Shown piece after piece: positions 8,616 through 17,858 of a stretch of DNA of 59,930 nucleotides (the first letter of the stretch is position 1; every line of letters begins with the position of its first letter). Below the pieces are notes generated by a model. That model did not search any database and was not told the DNA's origin. It saw only the letters and a program-made list of their open reading frames with translations. A program made the translations under genes and the position numbers. The stretch is from Acidobacteriota bacterium (lineage in GTDB: Bacteria > Acidobacteriota > Thermoanaerobaculia > UBA5066 > Gp7-AA6): positions 70,712 to 130,641 of the forward strand of contig DAHUXD010000019.1 of assembly GCA_027307335.1 (NCBI GenBank), in the 5' to 3' direction.

Positions 8616-9049
8616 CCCTCGCGGCCGAAGCGCTCGCCGGCGAGCTGCCGCTCGCTCGCGTCGGCGCCGAGATTGGCGAGGCGGTCCGCCTTCTTGTTCT
8701 CCTCGCGGCGCACGTGCTGGATCGCGAAGCGTCGAAACCGCTTCGCCCGCGCGAGCGCCTCGGCGAAGAGGGGCTGGAGGTGCGGCGCCTTCACGCGGTA
8801 GCGGCCCCGCATCTGCTCGACGAGCAGCAGGCTGTCCGACGCGATCGACACCTCGGTCGCGCCGCGCTCCTCGGCCCGCCGCAGCGCGAGCAGCAGGGCC
8901 CGGTACTCGGCGACGTTGTTGGTCGCGTGGCCGAGCGCCTCGAAGTGCTCCTCCGCGGCCCGCTCGCCCTCCGGCGCGACGTAGACACCGGCGCCCGCCG
9001 GTCCGGGGTTTCCGCGGGCGGCGCCGTCGACGTGAGCGTGGAACTTCAT
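8612..9049 (-). CDS. rnhA: Ribonuclease HI family protein
   Basis: This RNase H-fold enzyme of 145 residues would cut the RNA strand of RNA-DNA hybrids. The carboxylates expected for two-metal catalysis are in place: D8 (HVDGAARGNPGPAGAG), E48 (NNVAEYRALLLAL), D72 (IASDSLLLVEQM) and D122 (KKADRLANLGAD). It lacks the basic protrusion of E. coli RNase HI and matches the shorter archaeal/RNHCP-like branch. It is the first gene of the coupled rnhA-yggS-yggT-divIVA set. The link between RNase H and yggS is positional only. Confidence 0.92.
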   Translation of the reverse strand: MKFHAHVDGAARGNPGPAGAGVYVAPEGERAAEEHFEALGHATNNVAEYRALLLALRRAEERGATEVSIASDSLLLVEQMRGRYRVKAPHLQPLFAEALARAKRFRRFAIQHVRREENKKADRLANLGADASERQLAGERFGREG

Positions 9050-9097
9050 GGGCGGAATCCGGGAGCCGGAAGCCGGGAGCCGATTCCGGCTAACGGC

Positions 9098-9811
9098 TCA
9101 CGACGACTGCAGCTCGTAGTACAGGATCCGCTTGCAGCTGTCGCAGTACACGATCTCGCGGCCCTGCTTGAGGATCTGCATCGCGGCCGGACGGACCTTG
9201 ACGTGGCACGCGGAGCAGGAGCCGCCGATCACCACGGCGACCGCGAGGCCGTGCTTCTTGTCGATCAGCCGGCGGAACTCGGCCCGGTCGCGCGGCGGAA
9301 TCTCGGCCTCGAGGCGCGCGATCTCCTCGCGCGCCCCCGCGAGCTGCTCGTTGATGTCGCGCTGCTCGGCGCGCCAGTCCTTCATCCGCTCCTCGTGCTG
9401 CTCGGTCTCGGCCGGAAGCGTCTCCTCGCGCTCGGAGAGCTCGCCGGAGGCCTTCTCGATCTCCTCTTCGAGCTCGAGGAAGCGGTCCTCGGTGCCGCGG
9501 ATCAGCTTCTCGACGCCGTCGATCTCGTTCAGCGCCGCCGAGTATTCGCGCGAGGACTGCACGCTGCGGAGCTGCGTCTGGTACTTCTTGAGCTTCTCCT
9601 TCAGGTCCGCGAGCTCGGACTCCGCCTTGCGCTTCTCGACGGCCGCCTCGGCGAGCCGCGCCTTGAGCGCCGCGACCGCCTGGACCTTTTCCTGGAACTC
9701 CCGGTCCACCTCGACGAGGTCCTCGGGGACCGTGTCGCGCCGCCGCTCGCTCTCCTGGACGAAACGGATGCGGGTCTGGAGCCGGTAGAGCTGATCGAGC
9801 AGATCCGTCAT
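9098..9811 (-). CDS. Coiled-coil C4 zinc-ribbon protein (CdsZ/CT398-like)
   Basis: The 237-residue protein is almost entirely coiled coil up to about 190. It ends in a C4 zinc ribbon (CSAC … CDSC, about 199-226) with the usual ILKQGREIVYCDSCKRILYY tail. Such proteins resemble chlamydial CT398 (CdsZ) and Helicobacter HP0958, which bind sigma-54 or flagellar and secretion components; the function in this organism is unknown. The start at MTDLLDQLYRLQ is chosen because the longer frame (15 more residues) runs through the terminator hairpin. Its own promoter must therefore lie within or just after that hairpin, or it depends on tRNA read-through. A sigma-54-dependent operon exists in this window, which makes the CT398 comparison interesting. 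Confidence 0.8.
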   Translation of the reverse strand: MTDLLDQLYRLQTRIRFVQESERRRDTVPEDLVEVDREFQEKVQAVAALKARLAEAAVEKRKAESELADLKEKLKKYQTQLRSVQSSREYSAALNEIDGVEKLIRGTEDRFLELEEEIEKASGELSEREETLPAETEQHEERMKDWRAEQRDINEQLAGAREEIARLEAEIPPRDRAEFRRLIDKKHGLAVAVVIGGSCSACHVKVRPAAMQILKQGREIVYCDSCKRILYYELQSS

Positions 9812-9828
9812 CGCGCCGCCCCGGGCAT

Positions 9829-9859
9829 AAAAAAGGGTGTTCCGGTTGGGGAACACCCT
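9829..9859 (-). terminator. Terminator of the tRNA(CAU) transcript
   Basis: On the minus strand GGGTGTTC and GAACACCC pair across an 8-nt loop and are followed by TTTTTT. It sits about 60 nt downstream of the tRNA and only 18 nt before the ATG of the zinc-ribbon gene. Confidence 0.8.
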
Positions 9860-9921
9860 CTTGAAGTCGGCCTGTTGTCGTCTCGGTCTCGGGTCAGTAT
9901 CCTCAAATTTTCTTCCTCGCC

Positions 9922-9998
9922 TGGTGGGTCCACCCGGATTCGAACCGGGGTCTGACCGGTTATGAGCCGGTGGCTCTGGACCGCTGAGCTATGGACCC
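9922..9998 (-). tRNA. tRNA-Met (CAU anticodon; elongator Met or Ile2)
   Basis: Read on the minus strand, the acceptor stem is GGGTCCA/TGGACCC with discriminator A and encoded CCA. The D stem is GCTC/GAGC, the anticodon stem ACCGG/CCGGT with loop CTCATAA (anticodon CAT), and the T stem CCCGG/CCGGG with loop TTCGAAT. All stems pair perfectly. It is not the initiator, because pair 1-72 is G-C rather than the mismatch typical of fMet. Elongator Met and lysidine-modified Ile2 tRNAs cannot be separated by eye. A -10-like TATATT (10004-10009) lies just upstream. A terminator follows. Confidence 0.93.
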
Positions 9999-10003
9999 CG
10001 ATG

Positions 10004-10009
10004 AATATA
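10004..10009 (-). promoter_or_regulatory. Putative -10 box of the tRNA(CAU) gene
   Basis: TATATT on the minus strand lies 5 nt before the mature tRNA 5' end. The best -35 is a weak CTTGGC at 16-bp spacing. This implies almost no leader; the upstream edge abuts the repeat region. Confidence 0.35.
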
Positions 10010-10073
10010 ACAAACGGGGTCCAAAGCCAAGCCAGTCGAGCAGCCGAACGGGCTCTTCCCGGATGTCGAACTC

Positions 10074-10310
10074 GGGGTCAGGTCCCTCGCGCTTTCGGAG
10101 CGATGACGCGATCTTGACTCCGCCACACCCGCGAAGAGCTCCGAAAACCGAAGACCTGACCCCATCGAAGCGCGCAGGCCCGACTTGCGGGCCGCCTCTT
10201 TCTGTCTGCGACTCGAAGCGCCGCGGGACTTGCGGGCCGGTCCTCCGGCCCCCGTCGTCGCTCCGAAAACGCGAGAGACCTGACCCCGAGCGCGGCATCC
10301 GGGATGCCGC
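10074..10310. repeat. GGGGTCAGGTC inverted-repeat element, copy 2 (composite, inverted relative to copy 1)
   Basis: Three core motifs are present: GGGGTCAGGTC (10074-10084), AGACCTGACCCC (10152-10163) and AGACCTGACCCC (10276-10287). The stretch 10074-10245 is the reverse complement of 6850-7016 with good identity, including the cccgcaagt-type flank. The stretch 10254-10300 repeats the right end of copy 1 in direct orientation (cgtcgctccgaaaacgcgagag…). The element therefore looks like one and a half units joined head to head, between the tRNA(CAU) gene and the rpoD stop. Confidence 0.85.
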
Positions 10311-10319
10311 AGCTCGGCT

Positions 10320-12026
10320 CTACCGGATCGTTTCCAGGAACGGCTTCAGCTTCTTCGCCCGCGAGGGGTGCCTCAGTTTCCGGAGCGCCTTGGACTCGAT
10401 CTGGCGGATCCGCTCGCGCGTGACGTTGAACGACCGCCCGACCTCCTCGAGCGTGTGCTCCGAGCCGTCGCCGACGCCGAAACGCATCTTCAACACCTGC
10501 TCCTCGCGCGGCGTGAGCGACTTGAGCACCCGCCGTGTCTGCTCCTGCAGGTTCGAGACGAGCACCGCGTCGATCGGGGAGAGTACGCCGCGGTCCTCGA
10601 TGAAGTCGCCCAGATGCGAATCCTCCTCCTCGCCGATCGGCGTCTCGAGGGAGATGGGCTCCTGCGCGATCTTCATGATCTTGCGGACCTTCGATACCGG
10701 CATGTCCATGCGCTTCGCGATCTCTTCCGCGTTCGGCTCGCGGCCGAGCTCCTGGACGAGCGAGCGCGAGGTGCGCGTCAGCTTGTTGATCGTCTCGATC
10801 ATGTGGACCGGGATGCGGATCGTGCGCGCCTGGTCGGCAATCGCGCGCGTGATCGCCTGGCGGATCCACCACGTCGCGTACGTCGAGAACTTGTAGCCGC
10901 GCCGGTGCTCGAACTTCTCGACGGCCTTCATCAGGCCGATGTTCCCCTCCTGGATCAGGTCGAGGAACTGGAGACCGCGGTTCGTGTACTTCTTCGCGAT
11001 CGAGACGACGAGCCGCAGGTTGGCGACGATCAGCTCGTGCTTGGCCTGGTCGGCCTCCGCCTCGCCCTCGCGCACCATGCGCAGCGTCTTCTTGACGTCC
11101 TCGTGCGAGACGCCGAACTTCTGCTCGAGCTCGCGGAGCGACTTCTTGTACTTGGCGATCCGGCGCTTGTAGAAGTCGATCCGCGTCGGGTTCTTCTCCT
11201 TCTTGAGGACGTTCGTGTCCTGGCGGATCGTCAGCTCTGGAGCCCCCATCTGCCGGTCGATGTCGCGCAGGATCCCGATGGCGCGGTTCAGGACGGCCGG
11301 CGTGAAGTCGGCGGCGCGGATGAGCTTGGCCATCTCGGCGATCTTCCGGTCGATCGACGATTCGATGCGCGCGAGGGTCTTGGTGCCCTTCTTGATCGTG
11401 CGCGCCTTGAACTTCATCCGCTTGATGTCGCCGTCCAGCGCGCCGATCTTCTTGAACGTGTTGAGAATCCCCTCGATGCGGCGCGCGGCGCGGTCGTCGA
11501 GGTTCTCGGCCGGCGTCTCGTCGTCCTCGTCGTCCTCGTCCACCTCGTTGACGAGCTCCTGGACGATGCGCGAGTCGCGGCCCGCGTTCTCGAGGAGCTT
11601 CAGGATCTCTTCGAGGACCACCGGGTTGTTGGCGAGCGCCTGGTAGATCTTCGCCTCGCCCTGCTCGATGCGCTTCGCGATGCGGACCTCGCCCTCGCGG
11701 TCGAGCAGCTTGACCGTCCCCATCTCGCGCAGGTACATGCGAACGGGGTCGTTGGTCTTCTCGACGGCCTCGCGCGCCTCGTCGGCGGCTTCGCTCTCGA
11801 GCGCGGCGCGGCGGCGCGCGGCCCGGTCCGGGTCCGTGACGATCTCGATGCCGAGCCCGGCGAGCCTTTCGTAGACCTGCTCGAGGTCGCTCGGGTCCGC
11901 CGTGGCCTCGTCCGAGAGGACGGTGTGGATCTCCTCGTAGAGGAGATAGCCCTTCTCCCGTCCGCCCTTGACGAGCAGCTGGACTTCCGGAAACTTATCG
12001 TCGATCGCGATGGCCAAGTTCGTCAT
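10320..12026 (-). CDS. rpoD: Primary sigma factor RpoD (sigma-70)
   Basis: This is the housekeeping sigma factor that directs RNA polymerase to -35/-10 promoters. The 568-residue protein has an acidic region 1.1 and a large non-conserved segment with an EDDEDDE patch. Region 1.2 is [22 protein letters not shown]. Regions 2.1-2.4 carry [18 protein letters not shown] and [17 protein letters not shown]. Region 4 carries [16 protein letters not shown] and [18 protein letters not shown] near the C-terminus. The ATG overlaps the dnaG stop, placing it last in the rpsU-mutS2-dnaG-rpoD operon. The consensus promoters before rpsU and tRNA-Asn in this window fit its specificity. Confidence 0.97.
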   Translation of the reverse strand: MTNLAIAIDDKFPEVQLLVKGGREKGYLLYEEIHTVLSDEATADPSDLEQVYERLAGLGIEIVTDPDRAARRRAALESEAADEAREAVEKTNDPVRMYLREMGTVKLLDREGEVRIAKRIEQGEAKIYQALANNPVVLEEILKLLENAGRDSRIVQELVNEVDEDDEDDETPAENLDDRAARRIEGILNTFKKIGALDGDIKRMKFKARTIKKGTKTLARIESSIDRKIAEMAKLIRAADFTPAVLNRAIGILRDIDRQMGAPELTIRQDTNVLKKEKNPTRIDFYKRRIAKYKKSLRELEQKFGVSHEDVKKTLRMVREGEAEADQAKHELIVANLRLVVSIAKKYTNRGLQFLDLIQEGNIGLMKAVEKFEHRRGYKFSTYATWWIRQAITRAIADQARTIRIPVHMIETINKLTRTSRSLVQELGREPNAEEIAKRMDMPVSKVRKIMKIAQEPISLETPIGEEEDSHLGDFIEDRGVLSPIDAVLVSNLQEQTRRVLKSLTPREEQVLKMRFGVGDGSEHTLEEVGRSFNVTRERIRQIESKALRKLRHPSRAKKLKPFLETIR

Positions 12027-13807
12027 CCTTTCCTTTTGAGGTCGGCGATCCGCCGGCGGACGCGTTCCTTCCGTTGCACGAGATCCTGAATGTCCGACCC
12101 TTCGCTCTCGGCACGGCTGATCGCTTGCTGGAGCCCGGAGCTCTCACTCTCCAAATGATTTATTTCGAGGGCCTTGAGGAGCTGGTCGACGCCCTTCTCG
12201 GTCGGCTCGAGAGATTCGTCCAGCGCGATGCCAGAGAGGAACGTCCGCTCGTCATCCGTAAGGTGTGCGATTTGCCGTTGGAAATCAATAGTTTCCGAGG
12301 CCGAATCGGCCTCCCGCAGCGCCGCCACCACCTTCTTGACCCTCGGATCGGTCAGGAAATCGTCTTTCAAAGTGCTCAGAATCAGCGACTTATGGTCGCC
12401 GCCGCCGACCAGGAGGCGGACCAGACGTTTCTCGACCGCGGGCGCCTCCAGCGCCGATAACGCGGCCGAATTCCCCGGAGTTCCCACACTCTTAGAACGC
12501 GTAATTCCCGGGGAAAGGTTCGCCTTCTCGCCCTCCCAGAGGACCTCGAGCGGGACGGCGACGCCGCGGGCGAGCTTGCGGTACTCCTCGTAGCGGAGGA
12601 CCCGGTCCGGGATGGCGCCGAGGATCTCCTGGATCGACGCGATCCGCTCCCGTTTCTCGGCCGAGGAGAGCGTCGGATCTCCCGGGTTCCTGTCCTCGAG
12701 GAGCCACGACAGGTAGTCCGGCGCCTCGTCGATCCGGGCGGCGAGGGACTCGGGGCCTTCGCGCCCGAGGACGTCGTCGGGATCCTCGCCCTCCGGCAGC
12801 CTCGCGACGCGAGCCTGGAACCCCTGGGCGAGGAGCAGCTGCAGCGCGCCCCGCGTCGCGTTCTTCCCCGCCGAGTCGCCGTCGTAGCAGACGACCGCGT
12901 GGGGGCAGAGGCGGCGGAGCTTCTCGGCCTGCTCGGGGGTCAGGGCGGTCCCCATCGACGCGACGGTCTCCGCGATGCCCGCCCTCACGAGCGCCAGGTG
13001 GTCGAAGTAGCCCTCGACCAGCACGACGCGGTCCTTGCGGCGGATCGTCTCGCGCGCCTCGAACAGGCCGTAGAGGATCCGCTTCTTCGAGAACACCGGC
13101 GACTCGGGCGAGTTGAGGTACTTCGGCTCGCCCTGCGGCGAGAGCGTCCGCCCGCCGAAGCCGACGGGCCGACCGCGGTCGTCCTTGATCACGAAGAGGA
13201 GCCGGTCGCGGAACCGATCATAGGCGCCGGTGCCCTTCCCTTCCGCGCGGGGCTGGAGGAGGCCGGCCTCGACGAGGAGGTCCTCGGGATACGCGCCGCC
13301 GAGCGCCTGGCGCAGAGAATCCCAGGCGTCGGGCGCGTGGCCGAGGCCGAGCTTCTTCCAGAGCTCCGGCGGCACCCCGCGCTCCTGGAGGTACTTCGCG
13401 GCCGCGCTGCCCGGCCGCGTCAGGCGCTCCGCGTAGAAGCGGTGGGCGGCGGCGACGGCCTCGAGGATCCTGTCGCGGCGGTCCTCGCGCGGGCCGCGCC
13501 GCTCGCGTCGCGGAATGGTGACGCCGAACCGGCCCGCGAGCGCCTCGACCGCCTCGGGAAAGTCGAGCCGGTCGATCTCGCGGACGAACCGGATGACGTC
13601 GCCGCCGGCGCCGCACCCGAAGCAGTGGTAGAGGCCCTTGTCGCGGTCCACGGTGAACGACGGCGTGCGCTCGTTGTGGAACGGGCAGAGGCCCTTCCAG
13701 GAACGCCCGGCCTTCTTCAGCGTCGTGTGGTCGTTGATGACCGCGACGATGTCGGCGGCGCTGCGCAGTTCGGCGAGGACGCTGTCGTTGATGTCGAGAT
13801 CGGGCAT
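12023..13807 (-). CDS. dnaG: DNA primase
   Basis: DnaG makes RNA primers at the replication fork. The 594-residue protein has an N-terminal CHC2 zinc finger ([11 protein letters not shown] … [15 protein letters not shown], about 40-75). Next comes the primase core with KYLQERGV and GFGGRTL. The TOPRIM domain has [13 protein letters not shown] with the catalytic Glu and [16 protein letters not shown] with the metal-binding Asp pair. The C-terminal helicase-binding region (about 430-594) is divergent, as is usual. The gene overlaps rpoD by 4 bp (ATGA) and follows mutS2 after 39 bp. Confidence 0.96.
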   Translation of the reverse strand: MPDLDINDSVLAELRSAADIVAVINDHTTLKKAGRSWKGLCPFHNERTPSFTVDRDKGLYHCFGCGAGGDVIRFVREIDRLDFPEAVEALAGRFGVTIPRRERRGPREDRRDRILEAVAAAHRFYAERLTRPGSAAAKYLQERGVPPELWKKLGLGHAPDAWDSLRQALGGAYPEDLLVEAGLLQPRAEGKGTGAYDRFRDRLLFVIKDDRGRPVGFGGRTLSPQGEPKYLNSPESPVFSKKRILYGLFEARETIRRKDRVVLVEGYFDHLALVRAGIAETVASMGTALTPEQAEKLRRLCPHAVVCYDGDSAGKNATRGALQLLLAQGFQARVARLPEGEDPDDVLGREGPESLAARIDEAPDYLSWLLEDRNPGDPTLSSAEKRERIASIQEILGAIPDRVLRYEEYRKLARGVAVPLEVLWEGEKANLSPGITRSKSVGTPGNSAALSALEAPAVEKRLVRLLVGGGDHKSLILSTLKDDFLTDPRVKKVVAALREADSASETIDFQRQIAHLTDDERTFLSGIALDESLEPTEKGVDQLLKALEINHLESESSGLQQAISRAESEGSDIQDLVQRKERVRRRIADLKRKG

Positions 13808-13846
13808 AGGTCGTGAGCCGTGAACCGAAATCCGTGAGCCAGAGTT

Positions 13847-16423
13847 CTACCTCAGTTCGAGAATCGTCGCGCCGTTGCCCCCTTCGTTCTTGCCGCCGGC
13901 GCGCATCGAAGCGATCGAAGCGTGTCCCCGGAAGTGCTCGCGCAGGCCGTCGCGCAGCCGCCCCGTGCCATGGCCGTGGACGACCCGAAGTCGGGAAGCG
14001 CCCGAGACGAGCGCCTGATCGACGGCCTTTTCGACCGTGTCGATCGCCTCGTCCACGCGCTGGCCGATGACGTGGACTTCGGGCGTCGGGCCTCCGAGAT
14101 CCTCGGCCGGGGAATCCGCGGACCGCTTCCTGCCTCCCGCCTCCTGCCGCTTCTTCGTTTCCGCCGCCGGCCGGCCGCGATCCGCCGTCTTCGTCCGTGC
14201 CGGTTCCAGCTCGCTCCGCCGCACGCGCAGGCGCTTGCCGCCGACTTCCATGCGGGCCCAGTCGCCCTCGAACGCGAGCACCACGCCCTCGGCGCCGAGA
14301 CCGCGGACGCGGGCGCGGCCGCCGGGCTCGACCGAACGGGCGATCTCCTCCTCGGCCTCGAGCGCCTGCGCCACGACGGGCTCGGCGTGGGCGGCCCGCG
14401 CCGCCTCCTCGATCACGCGCGACGCGGACACCTGCGCGAGGCGTGTCGTCTCGACCCGGGCAGCCTCGAGCTCCCGCTCGACCCGCCGCGCGAGCTCCGC
14501 CTCGGCGCGCTCGAACCCGGCGAGCCCCTCCGCGAGCATCCGCGCGCGCTCCTCGGCCGCCTTCGTCCGCTCCGCCTCGAGACGCTCGCGCTCGCGCCGC
14601 GCGGACTCGCGCTCCCGCTCGAGCTCGCGCTCGGCGTCCCGCAGCCGTTCCAGCGCCTGCTCCGCCTCCGTCTCGGCGCGGTCCCGCCGCTTCCACGCGT
14701 CGCCGAGCAGGACCGTCGCCCGCTCGAGCACCGATTCCGGCAGCCCGCGCTCGCGCGCGACCGAGAGCGCGTGGCTCCTTCCCGCGAGCCCCGCGTGCAG
14801 GCGGTACGTCGGGCGCCCCGTCTTCTCGTCGAACTCCATGGCGGCGGTCAGCGCGTCGGCGCGCGAGGCCGCGAAGGTCTTCACGGCGGAGAGGTGGGTC
14901 GTCACGAGGGCGCGCCCGCCCCGCGCGATCAGCGCCTCGAGATACGCGCGCGCGATCGCGCTGCCCTCCTCCGGATCGGTCGCGCCGCCGACCTCGTCGA
15001 CGAGCGCGAGCGTGTCCGGTCCGGCGTCCGCCAGGATCTCCGCCAGGCGCTCCATCGAGGAGGAGAACGTGGAGCGGTCCGCGAGGATCGCCTGCGCGTC
15101 GCCGATCTCGGTCCGGATCGCGCGGAAGACCGGCATCCTGGTGCCCGGGCCGGCGGGCACCGGAATCCCCGACTGGACGAGCATCGCGAAGAGGCCGGCG
15201 GTCTTGAGCACGACCGTCTTGCCGCCCGCGTTCGGTCCCGAGACGACGAGGAGGCGGCGATCGGCGGGCAGATCGAGATCGAGCGGGATGGCGTCCGAGC
15301 CCTCGCGGCCGGGGCCGAGCACGCGCTGCCGGAGCTTCCCGAACTTCGCGTCGAGCAGTGGGTGCCGCGCGCCCCGCAGGACGAAGGCGCCGTCGTCGGC
15401 GATCTCGGGAATGCGCCCCGCGCCGACCTCCCCGAAGGCGACCCGCGCCTCCAGCGCGTCGAGGGCCGCGAGCTCGCCGACCGCGGCCTCGATCGCCTCG
15501 CGCTCGGCGAGGAGCGCGCGGCCGAACTCGGCGAGGAGACGCTCGGCCTCGCGCCGCTCCTCCGCGGCGAGCAGCGCGAGGTCGTTGTTCGCCTCGACCA
15601 CCTCCAGCGGCTCGACGAAGACCGTCTGCCCGGATCCGGATCGGTCGTGGACGATCCCGGGCACGCGGCCGCGCGCCGAGGCGAGGACCGGGAGGCAGTA
15701 GCGGTCGTTGCGGAGCACCACGATCGTGTCGCCGAGCGCCTCGTGCCGTTCGCCGACGATGCGCTCGAGCTGCCGCGCCACTTCGTCGCGGCGGCGCCGC
15801 AGACGGGAGCGGGCGGCGGCGAGCGCGGGCGAGGCGTCGTCCTTGAGCAGTCCGTCGGCGCCGAAGAGACGCGCGGCGTGCGCGAGCAGCGGGAGGAACG
15901 ACGGCATGCGATCCCGCCGCGCCCCGAGCAGCGGCCCGTCCGCCTTCGCGAGAGCGCGGCGCACCGCCTCGGCGGCGCGGGCGGCCCGGACGATCGAGCG
16001 GAAGTCCTCGGGGCCGCCGGCGCCGCCCGACTCCTCGAGCGCGTCGAAGAGCGGCGCGACGTCCTCGACGCCACCGAGCGGGAGACTGCCGTGCCGGAGG
16101 CGGAACGCCCCCGCCTCCTCGGTCTCGGCGAGGCGGAGGCGGACGGCGGACTCCTCGGTGGCGGGCGCCAGAGACAGAATCGCCGCCCTTCCGGGCGGCG
16201 TTCGGGTCAACGATGCGACGAGGCGGAGGACGACGTCGAACTCGAGGGCTTCCCGATCCGCGCCGTCCGCGCCCCGCGGGTTTACGGAGTGGCTCGCTTC
16301 TCCTCCGAGAGTTTGCGAAGCATCTTCTTGCGTGCCTGGATCATCTTGCGCTTGCGCTTGGCGCTCGGCTTCTCGTAGTGCTGCCGCTTCTTCAGCTCGG
16401 AAAGGATTCCGGACTTCTCGCAC
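13847..16423 (-). CDS. mutS2: Endonuclease MutS2 (start uncertain)
   Basis: MutS2 suppresses recombination or rescues stalled ribosomes, depending on species. The core has the MutS-type lever/clamp region and a Walker A ([14 protein letters not shown], about 393-406). Walker B and signature follow with [21 protein letters not shown] long coiled coil (about 610-690) and a C-terminal Smr domain ([16 protein letters not shown]) complete it. The conserved N-terminus ([15 protein letters not shown]) begins only after the rpsU stop, yet no in-frame ATG, GTG or TTG lies between that stop and the domain. The only upstream start is GTG 16423 inside rpsU, which adds about 56 non-conserved residues. A non-standard start or a base error is possible. 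The gene sits inside the rpsU-dnaG-rpoD operon. Confidence 0.87.
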   Translation of the reverse strand: MREVRNPFRAEEAAALREAERQAQAQDDPGTQEDASQTLGGEASHSVNPRGADGADREALEFDVVLRLVASLTRTPPGRAAILSLAPATEESAVRLRLAETEEAGAFRLRHGSLPLGGVEDVAPLFDALEESGGAGGPEDFRSIVRAARAAEAVRRALAKADGPLLGARRDRMPSFLPLLAHAARLFGADGLLKDDASPALAAARSRLRRRRDEVARQLERIVGERHEALGDTIVVLRNDRYCLPVLASARGRVPGIVHDRSGSGQTVFVEPLEVVEANNDLALLAAEERREAERLLAEFGRALLAEREAIEAAVGELAALDALEARVAFGEVGAGRIPEIADDGAFVLRGARHPLLDAKFGKLRQRVLGPGREGSDAIPLDLDLPADRRLLVVSGPNAGGKTVVLKTAGLFAMLVQSGIPVPAGPGTRMPVFRAIRTEIGDAQAILADRSTFSSSMERLAEILADAGPDTLALVDEVGGATDPEEGSAIARAYLEALIARGGRALVTTHLSAVKTFAASRADALTAAMEFDEKTGRPTYRLHAGLAGRSHALSVARERGLPESVLERATVLLGDAWKRRDRAETEAEQALERLRDAERELERERESARRERERLEAERTKAAEERARMLAEGLAGFERAEAELARRVERELEAARVETTRLAQVSASRVIEEAARAAHAEPVVAQALEAEEEIARSVEPGGRARVRGLGAEGVVLAFEGDWARMEVGGKRLRVRRSELEPARTKTADRGRPAAETKKRQEAGGRKRSADSPAEDLGGPTPEVHVIGQRVDEAIDTVEKAVDQALVSGASRLRVVHGHGTGRLRDGLREHFRGHASIASMRAGGKNEGGNGATILELR

Positions 16424-16494
16424 TTGCGCTTGAAACGCCGCATGGCGTTCTCGAACGACTCATCTTCCTTGACGTGGACCAGAGGCAAAGACAC
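16282..16494 (-). CDS. rpsU: 30S ribosomal protein S21
   Basis: The 70-residue basic protein is a typical bS21: [26 protein letters not shown], then [20 protein letters not shown] and a lysine-rich tail. It binds 16S rRNA near the anti-Shine-Dalgarno helix in the 30S subunit and influences initiation. The start is GTG at 16494, preceded by GGGGGTGAG. It heads the macromolecular-synthesis operon and has a near-consensus sigma-70 promoter about 35 bp upstream. The last part of the gene overlaps the longest possible mutS2 frame. Confidence 0.95.
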   Translation of the reverse strand: MSLPLVHVKEDESFENAMRRFKRKCEKSGILSELKKRQHYEKPSAKRKRKMIQARKKMLRKLSEEKRATP

Positions 16495-16528
16495 TCACCC
16501 CCTTACCCGCACGATCCGTGAACGGCTA

Positions 16529-16557
16529 ATACTAGGGAGGCCCATCGGAACTGTCAA
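16529..16557 (-). promoter_or_regulatory. Sigma-70 promoter of the rpsU-mutS2-dnaG-rpoD operon
   Basis: On the minus strand TTGACA (16552-16557) and TAGTAT (16529-16534) are separated by exactly 17 bp. The expected start is near 16522, giving a leader of about 27 nt before the GTG of rpsU. Confidence 0.8.
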
Positions 16558-16643
16558 CGGGAACGGGGCAAAGTCTTGTATTTACAGCAACTTGGGTGCG
16601 CTCGCGACGCCCTCGCTTTACCTTCCTTCGAGGTGCCCGCATA

Positions 16644-17858
16644 ATGCCGGGAGAAGTGTCGCCGATCGATCCCGAAGAGCGCCTCAAGCTGCTCGAGACC
16701 GAAATCGAACGCCGCCTCTCCGAGCGCTTTGCCGCGCTGAAGGAGGAGTTCGATCGCCTGCGTCTCGAAGCCGACCGGCGCTGGTTCGGATTCCTCGAGC
16801 GCTTCGACCAGGACCTGAAGGGCGTCGTCCCCGCGGAGCTCATTTCGGGAGAGAGCGCGCGCGTCATCGAGCGCAAGGGAATGGTCACGGCGGACGCCGC
16901 GCGCGCCCTCGACCAGGCGACCACGCAGGTCGACGTGCTCCACCGGTATCTCGACGAGTGCCGCCGGTACTGTTCGCGCGCCGCCCTTCTCGTCGCGCGC
17001 GGCGGATCCGTCGCGGTTTGGAAGGCGGTCGGTTTCTCCGCGCACGGTCTCGAAGACGAGGCCGTCCGGCAGATCTCGATGCCGCTCGCCGAGGGCGGCC
17101 TCGTCGCGCGCGTCATGTCGGGCGTGGGGCTGCGCCTCCACAGCTCGAACGAGATGTCCTCGCTCCTGCGCGCGGCGCGCGTCTCCGACGGCGTCGCGAT
17201 TCCGATGGTCGTGCGCGAGAAGATTTCCGGTGCGCTGTACGCCGACGCCGTCGCCGGCGAAGAGGAGCGCTTCGACCCGGACGCGCTCGGGATGCTGACG
17301 TTTCTCGCGGGCCTCCTCGTCGACCGGCTCGCGTCGCGCAAGCTGAAGCCGGCGCCGGCGCTGCGGCCGCTCGAGACCGCGAAGAAGTCGGAGCCCGCCG
17401 GCATGTGGATGGAGCCGGAGTCGGTCGGAGCGCCGGCCAGCGAGGCCGCGGCGCCGCCGCCCCCGCCGCCTCTGGCCATGCCCCCGCCGCCGGCCGAGGA
17501 GCGCCCCGCTGCCGAGCCCTCGTTCGTGGCGCCGGAGACGGGAGCGCGTCCGACGCCGGAGCCCGCGCGCCAGCTCTCGGGACCGCTCGCCGAGATGACG
17601 CCGGGCGACGAGCGCAAGGAGGAGGCGCGGCGGTTTGCCCGCCTGCTCGTTTCGGAGATCAAGCTCTACAACGAACGCGCGGTCCTCGAGGGCCGGGAGC
17701 ACGGGAACCTCTACGAGCGCCTGCGCGACGACATCGACCGCAGCCGTCAGATGTACGAGGAGCGCATTCCGGGCGACGTCCGCGCCGACAGCAACTACTT
17801 TTACGAAGAACTGGTCGAAATCCTCGCGGATGGCCGGCCCGACGCCCTCGGACTCTGA
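16644..17858 (+). CDS. GAF-domain protein with proline-rich linker
   Basis: This cytoplasmic protein of 404 residues has an N-terminal coiled-coil stretch (EERLKLLETEIERRLSERF) and a GAF-like sensory domain (about 90-235; VDVLHRYLDECRRYCSRAAL … GVAIPMVVREKISGALYAD). A Pro/Ala-rich low-complexity linker follows (about 270-325), then a charged C-terminal helix with RFARLLVSEIKLYNERAVLEGREHGNLYERL. That C-terminal motif is common in Acidobacteria proteins of unknown function. The start at MPGEVSPIDPEE is preferred over an upstream in-frame GTG, as the extra residues are arginine-rich and lie in the leader. Its stop overlaps the start of the transglycosylase gene. Ligand and partner are unknown. 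Confidence 0.7.
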   Translation: MPGEVSPIDPEERLKLLETEIERRLSERFAALKEEFDRLRLEADRRWFGFLERFDQDLKGVVPAELISGESARVIERKGMVTADAARALDQATTQVDVLHRYLDECRRYCSRAALLVARGGSVAVWKAVGFSAHGLEDEAVRQISMPLAEGGLVARVMSGVGLRLHSSNEMSSLLRAARVSDGVAIPMVVREKISGALYADAVAGEEERFDPDALGMLTFLAGLLVDRLASRKLKPAPALRPLETAKKSEPAGMWMEPESVGAPASEAAAPPPPPPLAMPPPPAEERPAAEPSFVAPETGARPTPEPARQLSGPLAEMTPGDERKEEARRFARLLVSEIKLYNERAVLEGREHGNLYERLRDDIDRSRQMYEERIPGDVRADSNYFYEELVEILADGRPDALGL

